29,322 nucleotides of DNA, taken from the NCBI GenBank assembly GCA_002340985.1, contig DDNC01000019.1, positions 1 through 29,322 on the forward strand, in the 5' to 3' direction. Under the pieces are notes generated by a model. That model saw only the letters and a list, made by a program, of their open reading frames with translations, was not told where the DNA came from and searched no databases. Shown one piece after another: positions 24,229 to 29,322 of the stretch. How positions within the stretch are numbered: the first letter of the stretch is position 1; the number at the start of each line of letters is the position of its first letter. The DNA is from Firmicutes bacterium UBA2530. Lineage in GTDB: Bacteria; Bacillota; Clostridia; Tissierellales; Sedimentibacteraceae. A program made the position numbers and the translations under genes.

Positions 24229-24287
24229 GCTGTTGTTATACAGGGAAACATGCACAAGTGCGCAAGAACAGCGGTTAATTCCCTGTA
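24229..24287. repeat. Two interleaved inverted repeats (pseudoknot-like topology)
   Basis: GCTGTT (24229-24234) pairs with AACAGC (24267-24272), and TACAGGGAA (24239-24247) pairs with TTCCCTGTA (24279-24287). The arms alternate A-B-A'-B', so transcribed RNA could form an H-type pseudoknot or two mutually exclusive hairpins. The inner arms surround a small GCAC/GTGC element. Either strand could be the functional one. No U-run follows, so this is not an ordinary terminator. Confidence 0.5.
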
Positions 24288-24563
24288 CGACCCATAAAAA
24301 TCCTAAGTTTAAGCTATATATATGCGGAAACAGAAATATACCCATAAATAATTGTAACAAAGCTTGAATCACTGCATACCTTGATTATGGTTGTACACAA
24401 TAACAGAAACTTATGACAGAATCAAAATGCGAATTTTTGCATAAATAAACTTATATGAGCCTATAGTAATTTATGTTGGCCATAAAAAACATAGCTGAAA
24501 TGACCGTGTATTCATCCAGAATGACTTTTCATAAGTGCCGATGAGCATAAAAACAGCAATTTA

Positions 24564-24609
24564 AATTGAAATTTCAACAAAACATGGTTTTATAAAAATA
24601 ATTTCAATT
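24564..24609. repeat. AT-rich inverted repeat
   Basis: AATTGAAATT (24564-24573) and AATTTCAATT (24600-24609) are exact inverted copies separated by 26 nt. Each lies in its own short palindrome (TTGAAATTTCAA; ATTTCAATTGAAAT). It may be a protein-binding pair or simply AT-rich DNA. Confidence 0.35.
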
Positions 24610-24725
24610 GAAATGGAGGATGGCATCAGAATAGCGCATAAATATTAACTGCATGTTAGGAAAAAAGTTTGCATTCTACTATCAAGAAAATAATTTTAAA
24701 TCTTTCTTTCTTAACTACCACAAAG

Positions 24726-24731
24726 TATAAT
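24726..24731 (+). promoter_or_regulatory. -10 box of the small-ORF/DUF2164/radical SAM operon
   Basis: TATAAT, 15 bp before the first start codon. The hexamer 17 bp upstream is TTTCTT, a weak -35. The leader would be only a few nucleotides ahead of the GAGG motif, so this assignment is tentative. Confidence 0.4.
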
Positions 24732-24745
24732 ATATAGAGGCTGGT

Positions 24746-24874
24746 ATGAAGCTGAATAAAATCTCAGACAGAATTTACCGGCTGCCTAATGAAAAGGAAA
24801 AAAGGAAAAAAAGCTATGTGCTGGATTATCTGAAAGAAAGGTTAAAAAATAAACAAAACTTGAGGTTCGTATGA
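24746..24874 (+). CDS. 42-aa small ORF, translationally coupled to DUF2164 gene
   Basis: A 42-residue, very basic peptide beginning MKLNKISDRIYRLPNEKEKR and ending LKNKQNLRFV. AGAGG lies 5 bases before ATG, and its stop overlaps the next start as ATGA; both argue that it is translated. The centre, IYRLPNEKEKRKKSYVLDYL, loosely resembles the opening of DUF2087 (L-P-x-K-x-x-K-R-x-x-V-L-x-Y-L), but the rest of that domain is absent, so this may be a truncated relative or coincidence. One predicted amphipathic helix; no membrane segment. Confidence 0.6.
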   Translation: MKLNKISDRIYRLPNEKEKRKKSYVLDYLKERLKNKQNLRFV

Positions 24875-25104
24875 AAAAGAATGATAAAATTAAACTGACT
24901 CAGGAAAAAAAGGAATATATGATTGAAGCCATCAAAAACTATTTTTCAAATGAAAGAGATGAAGAATTAGGCGACCTGGCTTCAGCTATGATTTTGGATT
25001 TTTTTATTGATGAACTGGCCACAGAATTTTACAATCAGGGTGTTTATGATTCATATGTCTACATGAATGACAGATGCGAGGATATTCTGTCCATACAGAA
25101 ATAA
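24871..25104 (+). CDS. DUF2164-family protein
   Basis: 77 aa. It matches the DUF2164 pattern: I-K-L-T-x-E near residues 7-12, then IKNYFSNERDEELGDLASA, the block MILDFFIDELATEFYNQGVYD, and a short acidic tail. The family is found as short single-domain bacterial proteins of unknown function. It overlaps the preceding 42-aa ORF by four bases (ATGA) and is followed 18 bp later by the radical SAM gene, so the three form an operon. Soluble and mostly helical by composition. Confidence 0.85.
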   Translation: MKKNDKIKLTQEKKEYMIEAIKNYFSNERDEELGDLASAMILDFFIDELATEFYNQGVYDSYVYMNDRCEDILSIQK

Positions 25105-25122
25105 TAAAGAAATGGCGGGACT

Positions 25123-26013
25123 ATGGAATTCATACCGGCAAAAACAATTATATCCGGCTACAGCGATGATAATCGCTGGTTTGGCATTAACTACAATATG
25201 AATATTTACAAGGGCTGCTGTCACGGATGTATTTATTGCGACAGCCGAAGCGAATGCTACCGTGTTGAAAACTTCGACGAAGTAAGAGCAAAGGAAAATT
25301 CTCTTGCCTTAATTGAGCGCGAATTAAAATCAAAGAGAAAAACAGGAGTAGTAGGCACGGGAGCCATGAGTGATCCTTACAATCCCTTTGAAAATATGCA
25401 TTCCCTTACAAGAGGCGCTCTGCAGCTCATGGATAAATATAAATTCGGCTCTGCAATCGCGACCAAAAGCGACCTTGTGACAAGAGATATAGATATATTC
25501 AAGTCAATACAGGCTCATTCCCCGGTTATAATTAAAATTACAATAACCTCGTACGATGATGAGCTGTGCAGAAAAATTGAACCTAATGTCTCTGTTTCTT
25601 CAAGGAGATTTGAGGCAATCAGAAAGCTTTCAGAAAACGGTTTGTTTGCAGGAATACTTATGATGCCAATACTGCCGTTCATAGATGACACCGAGGAAAA
25701 TATAAGGAACATCGTGAAGGGAGCATATGAAAGCGGCGCTAAATTCATATTTCCATCTTTCGGCGTAACCCTGAGACAGAACCAAAGAGATTGGTTCTAC
25801 CACAAGCTTGACGAGAAGTTTCCCGGAATAAAGCAAAAATACATACGTCAATTCGGTGACTCATATGTATGCAACTCCATCAACGGAAAATACCTGAAGC
25901 AGATATTCAAAGAGGAATGCACTAAATACGGCATAATTTACAAAATGGACGATATTATCAATACATATAAAGGCAGTTACAAGAACCCGCAGCTATCAAT
26001 TTTCGATTTATAG
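25123..26013 (+). CDS. SPL-family radical SAM protein
   Basis: 296 aa. The radical SAM cluster motif is C32-C-H-G-C36-I-Y-C39, the CX3CX2C arrangement, followed by the SAM-binding elements GTGAMSDPYNPFE (about 79-91) and ITSYDDELCRKIEPN. This belongs to the COG1533/SplB-like family that includes spore photoproduct lyase. It is shorter than true SplB (about 340 aa), and I cannot confirm the extra C-terminal catalytic cysteine of that enzyme, although cysteines occur near 250 and 266. Function is therefore unassigned: DNA-lesion repair or another radical reaction. The SD is weak (GGCGGG). Last recognised gene of the small-ORF/DUF2164 operon. Confidence 0.85.
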   Translation: MEFIPAKTIISGYSDDNRWFGINYNMNIYKGCCHGCIYCDSRSECYRVENFDEVRAKENSLALIERELKSKRKTGVVGTGAMSDPYNPFENMHSLTRGALQLMDKYKFGSAIATKSDLVTRDIDIFKSIQAHSPVIIKITITSYDDELCRKIEPNVSVSSRRFEAIRKLSENGLFAGILMMPILPFIDDTEENIRNIVKGAYESGAKFIFPSFGVTLRQNQRDWFYHKLDEKFPGIKQKYIRQFGDSYVCNSINGKYLKQIFKEECTKYGIIYKMDDIINTYKGSYKNPQLSIFDL

Positions 26014-26018
26014 CGCCG

Positions 26019-26258
26019 ATGGGCCTACGGCAGTCTTTATTTCCCATGGCGGCGGCGGAAGAACGTATATATGCAATAGTATTGATTATTATTGTATTTG
26101 TTGCTGTAAGGTTCATCATAAAAAAGCAATTTAAAGCATTGGCTCACGGTGGTTGTATGCCTTGGAAATCACAGTCAGAAAAGAGCCATTGGCATGCAGC
26201 CAAAAGCTCTTTCCGTCAAATTTATTATTCGATACTAAACAACCATTTCGCGTTTTGA
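26019..26258 (+). CDS. Doubtful small membrane ORF
   Basis: A 79-aa frame beginning 5 bp after the radical SAM stop. Residues about 17-34 (RIYAIVLIIIVFVAVRF) form a convincing membrane helix followed by basic residues and H-G-G-C, a little like small FeoB-associated proteins, but it has only one cysteine. No ribosome binding site supports the start. The 3' third contains a strong hairpin and overlaps the kynU 3' end, so the C-terminus is probably not functional as read. It may be a decayed gene. Confidence 0.3.
   Translation: MGLRQSLFPMAAAEERIYAIVLIIIVFVAVRFIIKKQFKALAHGGCMPWKSQSEKSHWHAAKSSFRQIYYSILNNHFAF
26180..26212. terminator. Hairpin between the radical SAM operon and kynU
   Basis: AAAGAGC (26180-26186) pairs with GCTCTTT (26206-26212), and inside it TTGGC (26189-26193) pairs with GCCAA (26199-26203), with a symmetric two-base internal loop. 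No strong U-run follows on either strand, but its place between convergent transcripts suggests a bidirectional terminator. Confidence 0.6.
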
Positions 26259-27515
26259 GCTGAATTTTTCATACTTTTTATTAGATAAAATATCCTCTAA
26301 AATATCTGCTAATTTATAAACATCCTCAAATGTTACATAAAGTGCAACCGGTGCCAGACGAACTACATTCGGCTCTCTGAAATCCGGAATTACATTATGC
26401 TCCTTTAATGAAAGACATATTCTGTAAGCTTCAGGGTGCTCAAGTGATACGTGACCGCCACGTCTGTCTTCTTCTCGTGGATTTCCAATGTTGCAGCCAT
26501 ATTTAGAAAGTCTTTCATCTATTAAAAACATCAGATAGTCTGTAAGGCTTAAGGATTTCTCTCTTATTTTGTCCATTCCGACTTCGTTGTATAATTTCAG
26601 AACGCCTTCCAGCGGTGCCATGGAGAACAATGGTTGAGTTCCAATTAGCCATCCGCCAGCATCCTTTGCATGTTCGAAGGTGTGCCTTAATAAGAACTGT
26701 GTTGCTTTAGCATTTCCCTGCCAGCCTGCAAGCCCCGGTTCTTTATCAAAATGCTTCTTGTTTATATACATTCCTCCAATTGCACCAGGTCCTCCTGATA
26801 AGTATTTATAATTACACCACACTGCAAAATCGGCATCAAGCTTTTTAAAATCATGAGGAACGATGCCTATTGAGTGGCACAAATCCCATCCCACCACAAT
26901 TCCGCGCTTATGAGCCTCGTCCGTAATTCTTTGCATATCCATAAGCTGCGAACTGCGATACAAAACCGACGGAAGAAATACCATCGCCACATCATCAGTC
27001 ATTGCTTCTATAACCAAATCTTCTGAAACCGTTCTGCCATCCTTGCTTTTAACAACCTTTACAGCATCGTCCGGATTAAGGCCTTTAAGCTTTACCTGAC
27101 TGTCTACGGCATATCTGTCACTGGGGAAGTTTAAATCATCAACAATTATTTTATATCTTTCCTTCGTAGGTTTATAAAATGTTGCAATACATTGATGAAC
27201 ATTCACGGTTGTACTGTTTGCCACTGTAACCTCTTCCGGATAAGCATTAATAAGCGGTGCAATTTGAGATCCTAAAAAGTTTTGATATAAGAAATATTTG
27301 CCGCCTTCAATGCTCCAAACATTTATTCCGTGTTCTTTCCAAATTTCCAACATATTCAGCAAAGATTCTTCTGCATCTTTAGATGACACACCTAATGAAT
27401 TGCCATCCATATAGATTTGACCTTCCTTAGTATGAAATCTTTCCTTATACTTTGCCAACATATCTTCCTGATCCATCTTTTCAGCAAATTCCCTTGTTAA
27501 TTCAAATTTTTGCAT
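26235..27515 (-). CDS. kynU: Kynureninase
   Basis: 426 aa, the usual length. A PLP enzyme that cleaves L-kynurenine to anthranilate and alanine (or the 3-hydroxy form). The PLP lysine is K237 in NYKYLSGGPG, and D211 and H214 in WDLCH bind the cofactor. STT (101-103) and NFPSDRY (129-135) are the conserved phosphate and substrate loops, and MDGNSLG (36-42) is the N-terminal signature. No tryptophan dioxygenase, formamidase or trp gene is nearby, so substrate supply is unclear; import or salvage is possible. The longest frame adds 34 residues upstream, but AAGGAGG seven bases before the ATG at 27515 settles the start. Confidence 0.95.
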   Translation of the reverse strand: MQKFELTREFAEKMDQEDMLAKYKERFHTKEGQIYMDGNSLGVSSKDAEESLLNMLEIWKEHGINVWSIEGGKYFLYQNFLGSQIAPLINAYPEEVTVANSTTVNVHQCIATFYKPTKERYKIIVDDLNFPSDRYAVDSQVKLKGLNPDDAVKVVKSKDGRTVSEDLVIEAMTDDVAMVFLPSVLYRSSQLMDMQRITDEAHKRGIVVGWDLCHSIGIVPHDFKKLDADFAVWCNYKYLSGGPGAIGGMYINKKHFDKEPGLAGWQGNAKATQFLLRHTFEHAKDAGGWLIGTQPLFSMAPLEGVLKLYNEVGMDKIREKSLSLTDYLMFLIDERLSKYGCNIGNPREEDRRGGHVSLEHPEAYRICLSLKEHNVIPDFREPNVVRLAPVALYVTFEDVYKLADILEDILSNKKYEKFSSKREMVV

Positions 27516-27588
27516 CTTTCTTCCTCCTTGTATAATGATGATATAGCCACTAAGGCTACTCACCTTATATTTATAATTTTTCATATCC

Positions 27589-27628
27589 GATAATAGAAGA
27601 AGGTATTCTCCCTTCATCAGATATTATC
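27589..27628 (-). promoter_or_regulatory. Hairpin in the kynU upstream region
   Basis: GATAAT (27589-27594) pairs with ATTATC (27623-27628); inside, GAAGAAGG (27596-27603) pairs with CCTTCATC (27611-27618) with one mismatch. It lies 74-113 nt upstream of kynU. If transcribed it would be a leader structure. No U-run follows, and no T-box or known riboswitch motif is visible. Confidence 0.4.
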
Positions 27629-27683
27629 TAACTTAATTTTCTGCCTGACGGCTTCCGGATAGACTCCAGTTGCTTCATAAGGT

Positions 27684-27689
27684 ATAATC
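27684..27689 (+). promoter_or_regulatory. Left-end -10 box (half of a junction promoter)
   Basis: TATAAT with no acceptable -35 box 16-18 bp upstream in the linear form. In IS110 relatives the -35 is supplied by the right end when the element circularises, which fits the isolated TTGACA at 29302-29307. Confidence 0.5.
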
Positions 27690-27695
27690 TTTAAG

Positions 27696-27887
27696 ATAGG
27701 ACAAACAATGTCATCCTCCTTGGGAGGTCAGTTTCTACTGACTCATACCTATGAATTAGTCAATTAGTCCATTCAATGAGGTTTTATGATTCGGCTGGTT
27801 GGGAGCCTCAGGCTATACCTGTATAACTCGCAAGGTTGTGTACTCATTAGATGGAAATGGATTCCTATCAGAAAGGAGCTATTGCTC
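27696..27887 (+). ncRNA. Putative IS110 bridge RNA region
   Basis: Non-coding DNA between the left-end -10 and the recombinase start, where IS110-group elements encode the bridge RNA that pairs with target and donor DNA. Candidate stems are GGTCAG/CTGACT (27726-27743), AGCC/GGCT (27804-27814), and AATGAG (27775-27780) with CTCATT (27843-27848), which encloses a loop of 62 nt. A tandem AATTAGTC repeat lies at 27754-27769. The guide segments were not identified, and the 3' end is unknown. Confidence 0.45.
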
Positions 27888-29195
27888 ATGTCAAACATTT
27901 TATTTAAAAATTTATTTATTTCTGTTGGTATTGATGTTGGTGCAGACTTCAGTTGGATGTCTATCGCACTTCCTAATCAAACCTTTGTAGGAAAACCCTT
28001 TAAAATCCTGCATTCTGACCTCAACTCCTTAAGCTTAGCTGTTTCTAAAATAAAAGAAGCAGAGGAGCTGTATTCCTTAGAAAGTCGCATCTTTCTGGAA
28101 TCCACGGGAATTTATCATTACCCACTCTTCTGCTATCTTCGTGATAAGGGTTTTAACTGCTCAGTTATCAATCCTATCATCACTAAGAATAGCACAAATA
28201 TTAACATTAGGAAAGTACATAATGATCGGTTTGATTCAAAAAAGGCTGCCTTAGTTGGTCTAAAACCAGATTTAAAGGTGTCCCTTATACCCTCTGACCT
28301 AGCTCTCAATCTAAGAAGTCTTTCAAGAGAGTATTATGATTTGATGGACAACCGCTCTGCCTATGTAAACAAACTACAGGGCGAACTGCGAATGGTATTT
28401 CCACAGTATTTAAAAATCTTTTCTAAAATAACTACAAATACATCTTTGACCTTATTGGAAAAATATACTTCTCCGGAAGCATTTTTAAATGCTTCAAAAG
28501 ATGAGATTATCGATTCCATACGGTCTACTGCAAGATTTGGACTTACTTATGCTGAAACTAAATATAATGCCATAATCCAAGCGGCAAATGATGCAAGTAC
28601 CTTTGGTTATTCTCTAAGCAGTAACTTCCAGCGAATTCGCTTGTATATTCGCTTCATCAGAAACTATGATGATGAAATATCATCCATTCTTTCTGATATG
28701 CATGAATTGGTTGATGCTAATGAATCTACCGATTTTGTAAAGCAAATCCATCTCATCGAATCTTACAAAGGCGCTGGCTTTTTATCTGCTGTGAGCCTAA
28801 TGGGCGAAATCGGAGATTTCTCATCATTTCATTCACCTAAACAACTTTTCGCTTACTTTGGATTGGATCCTGCAGTAAAACAATCCGGTAAGTATGAAAG
28901 CACAAAAATCTCTATGTCAAAACGTGGTTCTAGGATTGCCAGAAGAGTCCTACATACAATGGCTTTAGTTAGCATCAGCAAGAACAAAAATGGTTCAGCA
29001 AAAAATCCTGTATTACGTGATTACTATTTAAAGAAATGTCAGTCAAAACCCAAACTGGTTGCTCTCGGCGCTGTTATGCATAAAGTCTGTAACATTGTAT
29101 TTGCTATACTCCGTGATGAGAAAGAATTTATAATCATTACACCAAAAGAACATCAAACAAATTACTTAAAAGCTAAATGCGATAAAGCTGCATAA
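27888..29195 (+). CDS. IS110-family transposase (DEDD recombinase)
   Basis: 435 aa. The N-terminal RuvC-like DEDD domain has D in GIDVGAD (near 14-18) and E in LESTGIYH (about 70). The aspartates of HNDRFDSKKAALVG lie near 110-115. A helical linker (about 150-300) leads to the C-terminal Tnp_IS116/IS110/IS902 domain: KGAGFLSAVSLMGEIGDFSSF, FAYFGLDPAVKQSGKY, and the catalytic-serine region ISMSKRGSRIARRVL (near 345-360). All key motifs are present, so it looks intact. The frame is open from 27786, but AAAGGAG nine bases before the ATG at 27888 marks the start. Confidence 0.93.
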   Translation: MSNILFKNLFISVGIDVGADFSWMSIALPNQTFVGKPFKILHSDLNSLSLAVSKIKEAEELYSLESRIFLESTGIYHYPLFCYLRDKGFNCSVINPIITKNSTNINIRKVHNDRFDSKKAALVGLKPDLKVSLIPSDLALNLRSLSREYYDLMDNRSAYVNKLQGELRMVFPQYLKIFSKITTNTSLTLLEKYTSPEAFLNASKDEIIDSIRSTARFGLTYAETKYNAIIQAANDASTFGYSLSSNFQRIRLYIRFIRNYDDEISSILSDMHELVDANESTDFVKQIHLIESYKGAGFLSAVSLMGEIGDFSSFHSPKQLFAYFGLDPAVKQSGKYESTKISMSKRGSRIARRVLHTMALVSISKNKNGSAKNPVLRDYYLKKCQSKPKLVALGAVMHKVCNIVFAILRDEKEFIIITPKEHQTNYLKAKCDKAA

Positions 29196-29301
29196 AAGTA
29201 TATCCATAGCCTGTTTCTACTTTTTGGTATATTTTCAAATGGCTTATTGATGTTACCCTTTTTTAATTTAAAGAAGTATTTAAATATTCTAAATTTTACT
29301 A

Positions 29302-29307
29302 TTGACA
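29302..29307 (+). promoter_or_regulatory. Right-end -35 box (half of a junction promoter)
   Basis: A perfect TTGACA pointing outward, about 15 bp before the window edge. It has no partner -10 within the window. It is best explained as the -35 that joins the left-end TATAAT when the IS110 element is circular. Confidence 0.5.
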
Positions 29308-29322
29308 TTTCTTAGCTGGACT

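Larger units (their letters stand above)
24195..24725. other. Long non-coding interval
   Basis: The gene-free stretch 24169-24745 carries the GNAT promoter at its left end and a TATAAT at its right end. Between them lie an interleaved pair of inverted repeats (24229-24287) and an AT-rich inverted repeat (24564-24609). I see no open frame with a ribosome binding site and no RNA family I can name. Confidence 0.6.
27665..29322 (+). mobile_element. IS110-family insertion sequence (right end near window edge)
   Basis: Defined by the recombinase gene plus about 200 bp of non-coding DNA upstream and over 120 bp downstream. IS110 elements lack terminal inverted repeats, and none are seen. The exact ends are not determined: the left end is placed just before a TATAAT at 27684, and the right end just after a TTGACA at 29302, by analogy with elements whose circle junction rebuilds a promoter. 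GTTTCTACT occurs in both flanks (27731-27739 and 29213-29221). Insertion lies about 150 bp upstream of kynU. Confidence 0.75.

Noticed and set aside
27516..27617. 34-residue N-terminal extension of kynureninase
   Set aside because: AAGGAGG marks the internal ATG at 27515, and the extension does not resemble kynureninase.
27516..27660. T-box or trp-type leader before kynU
   Set aside because: No T-box GGTGG-type sequence, no specifier loop and no terminator/antiterminator pair.
27781..27800. Guide segments of the bridge RNA (TTATGA matching the left end, GCTGG matching the right end)
   Set aside because: Matches are only 5-6 nt and lie on the same side of the loop, unlike the known donor-loop layout; too weak to claim.

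Overview
The window looks like a chromosomal segment of a low-GC, Gram-positive, spore-forming anaerobe (Firmicutes; class Clostridia or Tissierellia is my inference). Pointers are the AT-rich intergenic DNA, strong GGAGG-type ribosome binding sites, frequent TTG/GTG starts, sporulation-associated families (YtvI, GerMN lipoprotein), a Rex redox repressor, and a glutamate dehydrogenase very like the Clostridium symbiosum enzyme. I see no rRNA, tRNA, CRISPR array or prophage.

Layout. 1-3650: a possible gene fragment leaving the left edge, a small DUF4359-like membrane protein, a flavodoxin/ferredoxin fusion (EFR1 type), aroE, and the YtvI-type permease. 3667-7749 (all minus): glutamate dehydrogenase, rex, and a phosphate-uptake pair (PiT permease plus DUF47). 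7952-12542: an orphan NMT1/THI5-like substrate-binding lipoprotein, a double-GerMN lipoprotein, pgeF, and a MocR-type regulator. 12580-16747: a SERCA-type Ca2+ ATPase and a COG2509 FAD dehydrogenase. 16776-21652: a tetR - ABC ATPase - FtsX permease - HlyD adaptor export operon, headed by a consensus promoter carrying two TetR-like operators. 21767-24147: an ABC-F protein behind a GNAT acetyltransferase. 24746-26013: a compact plus-strand operon of a 42-aa ORF, a DUF2164 protein and a SplB-like radical SAM enzyme, preceded by 577 bp of non-coding DNA with an interleaved pair of inverted repeats. 26235-29322: kynureninase, then an IS110-family element.

How they work together. Most of the window is housekeeping: nitrogen/redox metabolism (gdhA, rex), shikimate, phosphate, Ca2+ export and cell envelope/spore functions. 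The clearest regulated unit is the self-repressing efflux operon. The least understood stretches are the 24.2-26.2 kb region (non-coding inverted repeats plus small-ORF/DUF2164/radical SAM cassette) and the IS110 left end. That left end should encode a bridge RNA, with a promoter whose -35 box lies at the opposite end of the element. Coding starts were chosen by Shine-Dalgarno position; several differ from the longest open frame and this is noted in each entry.
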